Positions 42,892 to 51,771 of a stretch of DNA of 64,000 nt are shown piece after piece. The stretch covers positions 1-64,000 of the forward strand of contig JABGQS010000002.1 in the NCBI GenBank assembly GCA_018648645.1. The letters are read 5' to 3'. The notes under the pieces were generated by a model. It made no database searches, was not told the DNA's origin, and was given only the letters and a program-made list of their open reading frames with translations. The stretch comes from Clostridia bacterium. Lineage in GTDB: Bacteria; Bacillota; Clostridia; Christensenellales; SZUA-584. Numbering within the stretch: the first letter of the stretch is position 1; each line of letters opens with the position of its first letter. The position numbers and the translations under genes are program-made.

Positions 42892-43920
42892 TTATATCTC
42901 GTCGACTACTTTCTTGGGCACCTGTGTTGAGAACAGCGTACTGACCGATTCTTTGGCGTGTATGCGCCCAACCACTTCGGCAAACAGCGGTGCAACCGAT
43001 ACCGATTTGAATTTGTCGCTCTGCATCGTGTACGGGTTTTTCACGCTGTCTGTTCCAATCAGCATCTCGATTGGGCTCTCTTCGATAGCCTTCATGCCCT
43101 TTTCGCGCAGGATTGCGTGGCTTAGGCAGGCGATGATACGCTTTGCACCCTTTGCCTGCAGCGCATTTGCAATTTCGATCAGCGTGCCGCCCGATACCGA
43201 GAAGTCGTCCACGATCATGCAGTTCTTGCCTTTGACATCGCCGATGATGTCGAGGATCTTGGCTTTCTCGTCGTGGGCAGTGCGCGTCTTGTCACCGATG
43301 GCAACGGGAACGCCGAGGTAGTCTGCATATCTGCGCGCTGTTTTGGCGTAGCCCGCATCGGGAGACACTACGCAGATGTTGTCCATGATGGTTAGACCCT
43401 TGACGTATTCGCACATAATGGGCATGGATAAAAGATGGTCCACAGGTTTTTTGAAAAAACCTTGGACCTGTGCACTGTGTAAATCCATTGTGACGATTCT
43501 GTCTGCGCCCGCGAGCTCGATGCTCTCTGCGCAGACGCGTGCCCGAATGGACACACGAGGCTCGTCCTTTTTGTCGCCCTTGGCATAGCTGAAATATGGT
43601 ATGATTGCGGTTACTGAATTGGCGCTTGCTCGTTTTAGCGCGTCCATCCAAAAGAGGATTTCAACGAACTCGTCGTTTGGATACATGCCGATTGGCTGGA
43701 CTACGTAGACATCTTTGTTTCGCACTGTTTCTTTGATTCGAAGGAATATGTTGCCGTCGGAAAAGTTTATTACTTCTGAGTCACCAAGCTCTGTGCCAAG
43801 ATACTTGCACATCTTTTTACTAAAGCCGATACCCGATGACCCCGAGAATATCTTAATGTCTCCGCTCGTGGAATTCAATTTTTTACCCCGATTCTTCGTC
43901 TTAATTGATTTGTCTGACAT
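42892..43920 (-). CDS. prs: Ribose-phosphate pyrophosphokinase (PRPP synthetase)
   Basis: 342 residues. Makes PRPP from ribose 5-phosphate and ATP for nucleotide, His and Trp synthesis. Seen: KIFSGSSGIGFSKKMCKYLG, YFSYAKGDKKDEPRVSIRA, TMDLHSAQVQGFFKKPVDHL, SPDAGYAKTARRYAD and the PRPP-loop MIVDDFSVSGGTLIEIANAL. The loop and a 20-residue Lys-rich N-terminal tail differ from the canonical Firmicutes Prs (DDMIDTAGT), so this may be a divergent second copy. Start 43920 has AGGGACG; 43935 is the alternative. Confidence 0.92.
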   Translation of the reverse strand: MSDKSIKTKNRGKKLNSTSGDIKIFSGSSGIGFSKKMCKYLGTELGDSEVINFSDGNIFLRIKETVRNKDVYVVQPIGMYPNDEFVEILFWMDALKRASANSVTAIIPYFSYAKGDKKDEPRVSIRARVCAESIELAGADRIVTMDLHSAQVQGFFKKPVDHLLSMPIMCEYVKGLTIMDNICVVSPDAGYAKTARRYADYLGVPVAIGDKTRTAHDEKAKILDIIGDVKGKNCMIVDDFSVSGGTLIEIANALQAKGAKRIIACLSHAILREKGMKAIEESPIEMLIGTDSVKNPYTMQSDKFKSVSVAPLFAEVVGRIHAKESVSTLFSTQVPKKVVDEI

Positions 43921-44095
43921 AATCGTCCCTTGCACCCGGCACGGCAGCTATGCCATGCGCTCGATAGAAACTGTTTCTTATTACGAAGTTATTGTAACAT
44001 TAAAGCCGAGTACAATCAATACGTATACGAATAATAATAGCGCCAAAAATTTAAAGTTCGTGAATTGTCCATACAAGCACAATACTTCTGTCATA

Positions 44096-44917
44096 TTATC
44101 GCGCAGTAACCCCTAGCGCGCTCATGCTCCGTGCGAGATATTTACCGCCGCGCCGCTCTTGCCCAATCTCTACAGCCGTTTTTGCGTATCCGTGAAAGTC
44201 GCTGCCGCTTGTGACGAACAGCCCACCAGATTTGGCGAAGCTTAGAAGCTCTCTGCACTGCCCGTTCGTGTGCGCAGGGTGGTATGCCTCGATGCCCCAA
44301 AACCCGAACTCGGTTAGCCTGCCTGAAAGCTCGTTCCACACTGTGCCCGAAATTAGCCCCGGGTGTGCGAGTACCGTTTTACCGCCAGCGTCGTTGATTA
44401 GCTGCGCCGCTTCTCTGATATCGACCTTGCCGCGCGCGACAAAGCATTTCGCGTTTTGGTTGAGATATTGCGCGAACGCTTGCTTGGTGCTGTTGACGTG
44501 TCCTTTTTTGATGAGCACCTCTGCAAAGTGCGGGCGCCCGAGAACGTCGCCTTTGCACGCGTCCAGCACGTCTTGCATCGTCATCTCTATGCCGTTGTCG
44601 CGAAACTTTTCTACCATTGCTTCAGCGCGTTTTCGTCTGCTTTGGGATTGCGAATTAACATGGGCAAGCAGCGCTGTGTTTTGCCAGTCGACATCCAGCC
44701 CGAGAACATGCACCTCGCCGTGAAAGGCGGCTGAAAGCTCTATCCCCGCGATGACCTTGATGTCTCGCTCGTCAGCGACATCGCCATAGCCGCGGCACTC
44801 GTCGTGGTCTGTTATCGCGACAGCACTAAGCCCGCACTGCTTGGCCTGCTCTACAACCTGCCGCGGGGTCAATACGCCGTCCGAGTATGTTGTGTGTACG
44901 TGCAAATCCAGCTTCAT
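44096..44917 (-). CDS. PHP-domain phosphoesterase (RNase AM/TrpH-like)
   Basis: 273 residues. PHP metal motifs DLHVHTTYSDG, AITDHDECRG, AGIELSA, LAHPGL, EAYHP and SGSDFHG. This arrangement matches the YciV/TrpH group that hydrolyses nucleoside 3',5'-bisphosphates and trims short RNA ends. The start overlaps the end of FlK-like gene 1 by four bases. Last gene of a possible seven-gene unit. Confidence 0.88.
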   Translation of the reverse strand: MKLDLHVHTTYSDGVLTPRQVVEQAKQCGLSAVAITDHDECRGYGDVADERDIKVIAGIELSAAFHGEVHVLGLDVDWQNTALLAHVNSQSQSRRKRAEAMVEKFRDNGIEMTMQDVLDACKGDVLGRPHFAEVLIKKGHVNSTKQAFAQYLNQNAKCFVARGKVDIREAAQLINDAGGKTVLAHPGLISGTVWNELSGRLTEFGFWGIEAYHPAHTNGQCRELLSFAKSGGLFVTSGSDFHGYAKTAVEIGQERRGGKYLARSMSALGVTAR

Positions 44918-45312
44918 GCGTCCGCCTTCTCGTATGTTTTTTTGGAAAACTTGCCCTTTTCGATTATAAATCTGTCGTGCTCCGCTTCGCCGATTTTCTC
45001 ATTCTCGTCGAAGGCTTCTATTTTGAAACTAACGCGTCGTCTGTCTATGTCGACAAGCGTTGCATTTGCCCAAACCTTCATGCCCACAGGCGTTGCCGCG
45101 AGATGCTTTAGATTCACTATGGTGCCAACAGCAGAATACCCTTTCGGAAGGTGTTGTTCAATTATCTTGAATGATGCTAACTCAACAAGTGCGGTTAATG
45201 ACGGTGTTGAGTAAACCTTGGGTAGGCTCGCATTGAGTGCGTTTGCCGTGTCCTCTTGTTTGACCGTGTGCTCAAGTTTAGCCGTCATGCCAACTTTTAT
45301 ATCAAACTCCAT
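44914..45312 (-). CDS. FlK-like hot-dog thioesterase, paralogue 1
   Basis: 132 residues. The hot-dog fold with the FlK-type catalytic set: Thr and Glu in VYSTPSLTALVELASFK and His in VNLKHLAATPVGMKVWANA. FlK itself is the fluoroacetyl-CoA thioesterase of Streptomyces; clostridial relatives act on unknown acyl-CoAs. Ends with a Lys-rich tail. Neighbour to paralogue 2 with a 9-base gap. Likely a CoA-ester clean-up enzyme. Confidence 0.85.
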   Translation of the reverse strand: MEFDIKVGMTAKLEHTVKQEDTANALNASLPKVYSTPSLTALVELASFKIIEQHLPKGYSAVGTIVNLKHLAATPVGMKVWANATLVDIDRRRVSFKIEAFDENEKIGEAEHDRFIIEKGKFSKKTYEKADA

Positions 45313-45321
45313 GTGTCTCCT

Positions 45322-45717
45322 TTATTTTGCTTTTGTATTTGCCTTGTCTGCAAACTTCTGCTCGTCTATTATGAAGCGCTCGTGCACTGCCGTGCCTATC
45401 AGCTCGGTTTCGTCATGAGCCTCTATTGTAAACGTTAGCTTTTTTCTGTCGATTTCACAGAGCGTTGCTTTCGCCCAAACCTTGATGCCCACCGGAGTTG
45501 CCGCGAGGTGTTTTGCGTTTATGGCAGTGCCGACGGTGGACCGACCTTTCGCCAGGACAGGCTGCACCGCCGTGTATGCGGCGTTTTCCATAAGCGCTAT
45601 CATGCGCGGAGTTGCGAAAACCTCTGCACGACCGCTGCCGAGGGCTTTTGCGGTGTCTTTGTCCTGCACGATTTGTTCGCTTTTTGCGCTGAGATTGAGT
45701 TTTAAGTTAGAGTCCAT
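45322..45717 (-). CDS. FlK-like hot-dog thioesterase, paralogue 2
   Basis: 131 residues, a tandem duplicate of the next gene: VFATPRMIALMENAAYTA keeps Thr and Glu, and NAKHLAATPVGIKVWAKA keeps His. The two share the architecture throughout, for example DRRRVSFKIEA versus DRKKLTFTIEA. Tandem copies raise the possibility of a heterodimer, since hot-dog enzymes work as dimers. Good ribosome site AAAGGAGACAAT. Confidence 0.85.
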   Translation of the reverse strand: MDSNLKLNLSAKSEQIVQDKDTAKALGSGRAEVFATPRMIALMENAAYTAVQPVLAKGRSTVGTAINAKHLAATPVGIKVWAKATLCEIDRKKLTFTIEAHDETELIGTAVHERFIIDEQKFADKANTKAK

Positions 45718-45729
45718 TATTGTCTCCTT

Positions 45730-46248
45730 TTAGCTGAACGTGTTTTTGACACGGTGCGATTTAAAGAGCGCGATAATGAACGCTACTGCTATGCCAAGTA
45801 TCGGCAGTAAGCCAAACGCAATAGCGAAACCAAAGAACACTCCATCGAATGCCGCGAACCCATCCGTCGTTTGTGTGTACATGTCGGTCATAATATAGAA
45901 ATAGTATAGACCAAATCCAACTAAATACACAACCGATTGTATAACAAATAAAGTTCGAAATACTATCCTCTTGCGGTAGAAGAATATGATGCACAGCAAC
46001 GTTAACACGAATAATACTGCTATGATTGCGATTGCGATAGGCGAGAATATAAAGTCAAATACGCTGAACGGATTTGTATCCAAAGACGCGTACACGTTGC
46101 TTCTCATCATGTAAGTTCCTATAAGGCGAAATACGGGGACGAGAATTACCAGCTGGACAATGCCGGCAAGCGAGTTGAAAATGTGAATCTGGAACAGCAC
46201 AAGCCATCCGCCGAGTCCTTGTAGTTCTTTTCTTTCGATTTCGTTCAT
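45730..46248 (-). CDS. DUF2569-family membrane protein, paralogue 2
   Basis: 172 residues, four hydrophobic helices (FNSLAGIVQLVILVPVF; SPIAIAIIAVLFVLTLLCII; LFVIQSVVYLVGFGLYYF; VFFGFAIAFGLLPILGIAVA). The DUF2569 family hallmark LGGWL is near the N-terminus (LQGLGGWLVLFQI) and the ending is FKSHRVKNTFS. Function unknown. GGGAGGAAACACA site. Paired with a homologue 36 bases upstream. Confidence 0.8.
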   Translation of the reverse strand: MNEIERKELQGLGGWLVLFQIHIFNSLAGIVQLVILVPVFRLIGTYMMRSNVYASLDTNPFSVFDFIFSPIAIAIIAVLFVLTLLCIIFFYRKRIVFRTLFVIQSVVYLVGFGLYYFYIMTDMYTQTTDGFAAFDGVFFGFAIAFGLLPILGIAVAFIIALFKSHRVKNTFS

Positions 46249-46284
46249 TGTGTTTCCTCCCGATTAATTATTTGAACCATTATA

Positions 46285-46776
46285 TCAGCTAAACGTGTTT
46301 TTGACACGCTTGGATTTAAACAGGGCGATGACGAGCGCAATGTTGGGCAATATCGCGACATGCATTGAAGCCGTGAAGATAATACGTAAGGCTACATTTA
46401 GAAACCAGCTATCTTCGTCGAAGAAGCCAAACATGCTATCCAAGCCTTGCGTGTAGAATATTATCATGCACAGTATCATTACCGCCGACTCTATAACGAA
46501 CACGGTGCGAAACGCCATTTTTCGTTTGTAGAAAAGCAACATGCAGACGATCAGCAGCACAAAAGAGATTGCAATAATAGCGATAAAGTATGGCATGAAG
46601 TCGATATGCAAAACATCAAATAAGTAGAAGATGGGGGATCTAATATAATAAGCGACCATCAGCGGCAGAATAATGAACGCTGCGCCGTAGTTTGCAGCAC
46701 CGTATATGATGTATATCTGAAAAAGCGTTAGCCAACCGCCCAGTCCCCTAAGCTCTTTTCTCTCAATCTCGTTCAT
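46285..46776 (-). CDS. DUF2569-family membrane protein, paralogue 1
   Basis: 163 residues, opening MNEIERKELRGLGGWLTLFQ, almost identical to paralogue 2 for the first 20 residues, and ending FKSKRVKNTFS. The helices in between have diverged more. The two form a tandem pair in a chain of genes with small gaps (27 bases after the GNAT gene). Function unknown. Confidence 0.8.
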   Translation of the reverse strand: MNEIERKELRGLGGWLTLFQIYIIYGAANYGAAFIILPLMVAYYIRSPIFYLFDVLHIDFMPYFIAIIAISFVLLIVCMLLFYKRKMAFRTVFVIESAVMILCMIIFYTQGLDSMFGFFDEDSWFLNVALRIIFTASMHVAILPNIALVIALFKSKRVKNTFS

Positions 46777-46803
46777 ACATTGTCTCCTTCGTGTTGTTAT
46801 TAA

Positions 46804-47268
46804 TTATTCGCTTTTGCAACAGGAAGACGGATAGATTACCTCGTCCTTGAGCACGCTCATAGCGAAGTGGGGGATGCCCGACTCGGTAAACTCTTCACAG
46901 TGAGAAGTGAACCCGAACTTTTTATAGAAGTCTATAAGGTACGACTGCGCGTGAATGTCGATTTTCTGCGCGCCCATGCTGAACGTTTTGAAGAGCAGCA
47001 GACGCAGCGCGAGGTCGCCAATCTTTTGACCTCTAAACTGCTTGCGCACGGCCAGCCTGCCTATGCGAAAGAGGGGTTCGTCGTACCAGATGCGCCCAAT
47101 TGCCGCGGGGACTTCGTCTACGTATACGATTAAGTGAAGCGCTCTCTCGTCAAGACCGTCGTATTCTTCTTCTCCGGGGCAATTTTGCTCGCCGACAAAG
47201 ACTTCGTCCCGAATGAGGAGGATGTCGCTTGTGTCTTGGTTGCCGGGTATAAATGCGCTGGTGATCAT
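46804..47268 (-). CDS. GNAT-family N-acetyltransferase (PanM/ElaA-like)
   Basis: 154 residues. N-terminal IRDEVFVGEQNCPGEEEYDGLDE is typical of the ElaA group, and the acetyl-CoA loop is IGRLAVRKQFRGQKIGDLAL. C-terminal YLIDFYKKFGFTSHCEEFTE ends the fold. The true start is 47268 with AGGAGAGCC before it; a longer in-frame reading to 48162 runs through the PBP gene and is not real. The last residues SCCKSE carry two Cys. Confidence 0.87.
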   Translation of the reverse strand: MITSAFIPGNQDTSDILLIRDEVFVGEQNCPGEEEYDGLDERALHLIVYVDEVPAAIGRIWYDEPLFRIGRLAVRKQFRGQKIGDLALRLLLFKTFSMGAQKIDIHAQSYLIDFYKKFGFTSHCEEFTESGIPHFAMSVLKDEVIYPSSCCKSE

Positions 47269-47285
47269 TATGGCTCTCCTTTTGC

Positions 47286-49313
47286 TTATGGGTTTAGCAG
47301 CTTCTTTGCGATGTCGAACTTGACTGCGCCTTCCTCTGCCGCCGTGTCTACCATGACTATGACAAGACGCGGGTAGTAGCCGTCTGTCCAGTATCCTGCG
47401 AACCACGAGATTTCGCGCGATTTGTCGTTGCCGATTTCGGCTGTGCCTGTTTTGCCCGCGATGTCGACACCGCTGATTTTTACGTACTGCCCTGTGCCGC
47501 TTTTTACGACTTTGCGCAGCAGCGGCAGCAGCACATCGAGGCTTGCTTGCGACACGGCGTTTTCTATCCAAACCTGCGCGTCGTTTTGCTGCAAAATGTT
47601 GTAAGCCAGTCCGTCCGTTTGGCAAATTTGCTCTACCAATATTGGCGCAAGCATGTCGCCGCTGCCGTTTGCAAAAGCGGTGTACATGGACGTTAGCTGC
47701 AAGGGTGTCAGCAAAATCTCGCCTTGACCGTAGCCCATGTCGGCAATCAATCGCCTGTCGAGCTCTCGCGTGACGAGGTTGGCTTTTTTGAGCGGGAGGT
47801 CGAACGGCGCTGCCTGCTCCATGCCGATACGCCGCAGGTAGTTGATGAAGTCGTCTTGGTCGAGCGACAATGCAGCAAACGCAAAGAATATGTTGTCTGA
47901 GTGCACGATCGCGTTCTCTAGCTTTAACGGCGAGCCCGAGTCGTCCACGCGCGTGATTGGCTCCCAGTACCAGCCGGATTCGTTTGGCATCCATTGGTTG
48001 TTTATGATTTTGCCCGGAAAAACAGTGAATTGCGTAATCGCACCTCTTTGGAGCGCGGCTGTTGCCGTGAACGGCTTGAACACGCTGCCGGGCGGATACA
48101 GCCCTTGCGTTGCGCGGCTGAACAGCGGCTCTTTGCTCTCGGGCGCGTTGAAGTATTGCCATGTTTGCTCTGACAGGCCGAACGAGAATAGGTTGTTGTC
48201 GTATGACGGGTATGACGCCATCGCCTCTATATAACCCGTTGACGCGTCCATCACGATAGCTACGCCCGTTTCACCAAGCTCGAGATCAAGGTGCTCGCTC
48301 AGTGCGTCGAACGCTGCCGCCTGCAGCATAGGGTTGATTGTAAGGCGCAGGTCTTTGCCTTCATCGCACGGGTCGAGGTAGAGCGTGCGCAGCTGCTTGC
48401 CCCATTTGTCTTCGATGAATACGATTTTTCCGTCCGTGCCGCGCAGCTCGCTTTCGAACGAAGCCTCGAGACCGGACAGACCCGCTCTATCAGAAATGCT
48501 GTAGCCTTCGGGCAGGTTATCTTCGCTGTAAAAGCCGGTGTAGCCGAGCATGTGCGCCGCGTACTCGCCCATCGGATAGTCGCGGATGGGGGTGTACATT
48601 TCGTCATCGATGCCTAGACCGGTTATGGAGAGTATCGTTTCCTTTTGCGCGTCTGTCAGCGCGCGGGCAAAGAACTCACCAAGCACGACAATCTGCGTCT
48701 CGTTAACAAGTGCTTCGTTAAACATTTCCAAAATTTCTGTATTGCTTAAACCGACAATCGGACCAACAGCTTGTGATACTGCTGTGATGTCGATGACTTT
48801 GCTTGTGTCCATATACACAGTGTCGGCGAACGAGTTGCCCGCGAGTATGCTTCCGTCCGCCGCGAATATCTCGCCGCGCTGAGCGTATATGGTGCGCACT
48901 TTTACGGTGGCGCCTTCGCTCATGTCGGGGAAGATTAGCGAGTAGTCCCAAAGCACCATAACTTCGCCCTCGATGAAACCGGTCCGCAGCGTGAACCGGT
49001 TGGTAAAGTCGCCGTAATCGCTCGTTGTATAGGTTGCGAGGTATGTGAAAACGCCGTCAGCGTTAGGCGCGGACAGCGAGTCTATTGTGATTTGCGTGAC
49101 ACCGAGACCTGAAAATATCGCTTCGTACTTTTGCACAAAGGTGTCGCGGTCTATGTTTACGATGGGAGAGGTCAGCTCGTACATGGCGTCGTAGTCGAGT
49201 GCCATCAAGCTGTTTAGGTATGGCATGATGTCTATGGTTGGCGCTTGCTCGACCTCGCAGCCGACCAGCGCAAACACGAGTATTATGCAAATGATGATTA
49301 GTAGGTAGCGCAT
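47286..49313 (-). CDS. Class B penicillin-binding protein of PBP2a (MecA) type, lipoprotein
   Basis: 675 residues. N-terminus MRYLLIIICIILVFALVGCE is a lipoprotein signal with Cys19; residues 25-140 form the NTF2-like MecA-N domain; the PBP dimer domain follows; the transpeptidase has SxxK in PPGSVFKP (Ser410, Lys413), SDN in IVHSDNIFFAF (Ser472) and KTGT (Lys621). Crosslinks peptidoglycan outside the membrane. PBP2a-like enzymes of low beta-lactam affinity share the NTF2-like domain, so intrinsic tolerance is possible but cannot be read. The start 49313 has GGAGGG; 49370 is unlikely. Confidence 0.9.
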   Translation of the reverse strand: MRYLLIIICIILVFALVGCEVEQAPTIDIMPYLNSLMALDYDAMYELTSPIVNIDRDTFVQKYEAIFSGLGVTQITIDSLSAPNADGVFTYLATYTTSDYGDFTNRFTLRTGFIEGEVMVLWDYSLIFPDMSEGATVKVRTIYAQRGEIFAADGSILAGNSFADTVYMDTSKVIDITAVSQAVGPIVGLSNTEILEMFNEALVNETQIVVLGEFFARALTDAQKETILSITGLGIDDEMYTPIRDYPMGEYAAHMLGYTGFYSEDNLPEGYSISDRAGLSGLEASFESELRGTDGKIVFIEDKWGKQLRTLYLDPCDEGKDLRLTINPMLQAAAFDALSEHLDLELGETGVAIVMDASTGYIEAMASYPSYDNNLFSFGLSEQTWQYFNAPESKEPLFSRATQGLYPPGSVFKPFTATAALQRGAITQFTVFPGKIINNQWMPNESGWYWEPITRVDDSGSPLKLENAIVHSDNIFFAFAALSLDQDDFINYLRRIGMEQAAPFDLPLKKANLVTRELDRRLIADMGYGQGEILLTPLQLTSMYTAFANGSGDMLAPILVEQICQTDGLAYNILQQNDAQVWIENAVSQASLDVLLPLLRKVVKSGTGQYVKISGVDIAGKTGTAEIGNDKSREISWFAGYWTDGYYPRLVIVMVDTAAEEGAVKFDIAKKLLNP

Positions 49314-49366
49314 GTGTTTCCCTCCGCTGTTTATTATACTATGGGGGGTGGGGTGTTGTACAGAAA

Positions 49367-49400
49367 ACAAAAAAGCAAACGAAGAATAACCTTCGTCTGC
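49367..49400 (-). terminator. Terminator after the YwlE-like gene
   Basis: GCAAACGAAG and CTTCGTCTGC arms with a 6-base loop and one mismatch, then seven T on the minus strand. It separates the phosphatase gene from the PBP gene. Confidence 0.8.
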
Positions 49401-49420
49401 TTATAAATACGTCTATTTGA

Positions 49421-49891
49421 TTATTGCTTTTCCAGTTTCGCGATTACTTTTTCTATCGCATCGCGAAGCTGATCGCGTGTTTCTCTGTAGTCTTCTATCG
49501 GGTCGCGGTATGGGTCGATGATGTCGTATCCTTCTTCTCCCGGGTACCCTGTTATGCCCGCGGCGTAGCCTAGAAGCGTGTGCATCTTGTGCTCTTCTTC
49601 GGGTGCCATTGCTTCCATCTCTTCGATGTGCTTGGCTTCCATCGCGAAGATGATATCTGCCCACACGGCAAGGTCTTTGTCGAACTGCGACGATTTGTGC
49701 TTTTCGATATCAAGCCCAATCTCGTCCATTACTTCGATTGCTTCATCTGTTGCAGGGTCTCCTTCACATGCGAATGTGCCGGCCGATTTGAATTTGAAGT
49801 CCATGGTACTTGCGTCTCCTATATCCTCCGCAATCTCTTCTGCCATGGCGCTTCTGCATGTGTTGCCTGTACACACAAAAAGAACGTTCAT
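49421..49891 (-). CDS. Low-molecular-weight protein phosphatase, YwlE-like
   Basis: 156 residues. P-loop VCTGNTCRSAMAEEI with the catalytic Cys7 and the Asp in IIDPYRDPIEDYRETRD. The Thr in CTGNTCR is the residue that makes B. subtilis YwlE specific for phospho-arginine rather than phospho-tyrosine, so an arginine phosphatase is the best guess; no McsB kinase is in the window. Gap of 14 bases from the TsaC/Sua5 gene, the ywlC-ywlE neighbourhood of Bacillus. Confidence 0.87.
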   Translation of the reverse strand: MNVLFVCTGNTCRSAMAEEIAEDIGDASTMDFKFKSAGTFACEGDPATDEAIEVMDEIGLDIEKHKSSQFDKDLAVWADIIFAMEAKHIEEMEAMAPEEEHKMHTLLGYAAGITGYPGEEGYDIIDPYRDPIEDYRETRDQLRDAIEKVIAKLEKQ

Positions 49892-49905
49892 TTAAGTGCT
49901 GCCTC

Positions 49906-50931
49906 CTATACTTTCACTATATTGTATGCTGCTGCTTTATATATGCGGTTCATCACCGCAAATCCAATTCCTACTCTCGGCAAGGCTTCGAAATATATAC
50001 TCGTGTAACCTTTTTCGTCTGCGTCGCGAAGAAGCGAGTATAAAACCTTTGCTGCCTGCTCGGGGCTGTGGATGCTGCCTGTTATAACCAAGTCACGCGG
50101 TCCGTAATACTTCTTGTTTTCTCGGCTTGCCATCACCAGTGGTTTGTCGCCCGCCTTTATATCCTTATCATACAGATATTTGATGGATTCTGCAACTGAA
50201 ATATGATTTCCTTCGATTACGGTAACTGCCGCCTTTGGCGCGTAGTGGCGATATTTCATACCGGGAGAAGCGGGCTTCAGCTCCTCTGCTGCCTCAAACG
50301 CCTGCGCGTGGTCTACTTTGCCGATAATTTGCTCTATCATTTGCTGAGTGACTGCGCCCGGACGCAGAATTGTCGGGGGGCTGCTTGTCATGTCTATAAC
50401 GGTAGATTCTACGCCGATGCTGGACTCACCTGCATCCAGAACCAAAATCTTATCTCCAAGGTCGCTTTGTACGTGCGCTGCGAGCGTTGGGCTGGGGGCA
50501 CCCGATTTGTTGGCGCTTGGCGCGGCAATTGGAACGCCGGCTGCCGAGATTAAGCTTAGCGCGGCGTCGCAGTCGGGCATGCGCACACCGACTGTGGCAA
50601 GACCCGCCGTGACTACGCTTGGCAAGCCTGTCGCTTCCATCACCAGCGAGAGAGGCCCCGGCCAAAACGCGTCTGCGAGGTCTTTTGCTTTGTCGGTGAA
50701 AACCGCGATTTGCTCCGCCATCGTCATGCCGTTGACGTGAACGATGATGGGGTTGTCTTGCGGTCTGCCCTTGGCGGTGAATATGCGCGACACAGCATCG
50801 GCACTAAGCGCGTTTGCCCCTAGACCGTATACCGTCTCGGTCGGGAACGCAACAAGACCGCCGTCGGTTATTACACCAGCCGCCCTGTCGATATTTTCTT
50901 TGTAGTTTCTGTCATCCAAATACAGTATCAT
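49906..50931 (-). CDS. L-threonylcarbamoyladenylate synthase (Sua5/TsaC with Sua5 domain)
   Basis: 341 residues, the long Sua5 type. Makes threonylcarbamoyl-AMP, the first step of t6A37 tRNA modification. N-terminal YrdC domain: GGLVAFPTETVYGLGANALS, KGRPQDNPIIVHV, VGVRMPDCDAALSLISAAG and APSANKSGAPSPT; C-terminal Sua5 domain from about residue 225 (SPGMKYRHYAPKA). Weak ribosome site at 50931. Upstream of the YwlE-like gene. Confidence 0.93.
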   Translation of the reverse strand: MILYLDDRNYKENIDRAAGVITDGGLVAFPTETVYGLGANALSADAVSRIFTAKGRPQDNPIIVHVNGMTMAEQIAVFTDKAKDLADAFWPGPLSLVMEATGLPSVVTAGLATVGVRMPDCDAALSLISAAGVPIAAPSANKSGAPSPTLAAHVQSDLGDKILVLDAGESSIGVESTVIDMTSSPPTILRPGAVTQQMIEQIIGKVDHAQAFEAAEELKPASPGMKYRHYAPKAAVTVIEGNHISVAESIKYLYDKDIKAGDKPLVMASRENKKYYGPRDLVITGSIHSPEQAAKVLYSLLRDADEKGYTSIYFEALPRVGIGFAVMNRIYKAAAYNIVKV

Positions 50932-51033
50932 TGCACACTCCGTGTGTTTTCATCGTCTTATATCTCTAGTGCAGTTCTCAATGACTGCACAGCAAACCTC
51001 TTATGCGCTGCAATCATATCAATTCTCCGTGTG

Positions 51034-51771
51034 TTACAAATTCACAAGCTCTAGATCGCCGACAGCGCCGCATTTTTCGCCGACGATTGCCAGCGCGCCG
51101 ACCACGCCGCTTATTTTATATATGGTGTCGAGCGCGGCCTCAATGTCATCCGCGGTCTTGATATCGTTGCCGAGGCGCGTTGCGCACGCGTCTGCCAAGC
51201 ACGCGTCGTAACTGACAACCACCGCCGCGTCCGCTTTGCCAAAGCTGGTTGAGTGCCCGACAGTGCCCGAAGATGTGCAAATGGCAATCGGGTCGTATGC
51301 GTCTACCGTGATGCCGAGCTTCATGGACAGGCTGCTCTGCCCCGCGAATATTGCGATAGTGGTCAGCCCTTTTGTGGTCAGCCAAACGTCGCCGCCGTTC
51401 TCGATAATGACCTGCTTTGATGTTGTGAGCAAACGGCTGCCGACCTCTTTTGCGAACGCGCCCGCTACCGCCGCCATAGGACCGACGCCCGCTTTTACCC
51501 CCGCAAGGCACATATCCTGCACGACGGCAGGAGCGTCAAAACCGGGGTCTATCGGCGTAAGACCGGTTCCAAAATCCTCGTGCTTGGCGATGTACTCGTC
51601 TAGCGTTTGCCGAAGCTGACGCACAATACCGTAAGCCCGCTCGCTTTGGTCGCTCTCCGCGCTGATTTGAAGCTCCGTTTCCATGAAGCGAGTGCGCCAA
51701 GTGAAAAGCTGCGTTTTGACGAGGTTGCGATATTCGTTTCGGTTCTCGAAGCTATCGTAAGACTTCTTCAA
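51034..51771 (-). CDS. COG2122 (UPF0280) protein, ApbE-superfamily, sulfide assimilation
   Basis: 245 residues. Typical UPF0280 features: an N-terminal YRNLVKTQLFTWRTRFMETE stretch, GLTPIDPGFDAPAVVQDMCL, AGVKAGVGPMAAVAGAFA and VIIENGGDVWL. In Methanosarcina a COG2122 protein improves sulfide use for homocysteine synthesis. Start is uncertain: TTG 51771 overlaps the NIL-ferredoxin gene by 20 bases and no clear ribosome site is seen. Third gene of the homocysteine operon. Confidence 0.83.
   Translation of the reverse strand: MKKSYDSFENRNEYRNLVKTQLFTWRTRFMETELQISAESDQSERAYGIVRQLRQTLDEYIAKHEDFGTGLTPIDPGFDAPAVVQDMCLAGVKAGVGPMAAVAGAFAKEVGSRLLTTSKQVIIENGGDVWLTTKGLTTIAIFAGQSSLSMKLGITVDAYDPIAICTSSGTVGHSTSFGKADAAVVVSYDACLADACATRLGNDIKTADDIEAALDTIYKISGVVGALAIVGEKCGAVGDLELVNL

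Noticed and set aside
43936-44095. Small gene or RNA between prs and PHP genes
   Set aside because: AT-rich stretch with no start-plus-ribosome-site frame and no stable hairpin with T tail.
47269-48162. Long in-frame extension upstream of the GNAT gene on the minus strand
   Set aside because: It overlaps the PBP gene in another frame, has Arg/His/Ala-rich low-complexity translation, and the GNAT start at 47268 has a good ribosome site.
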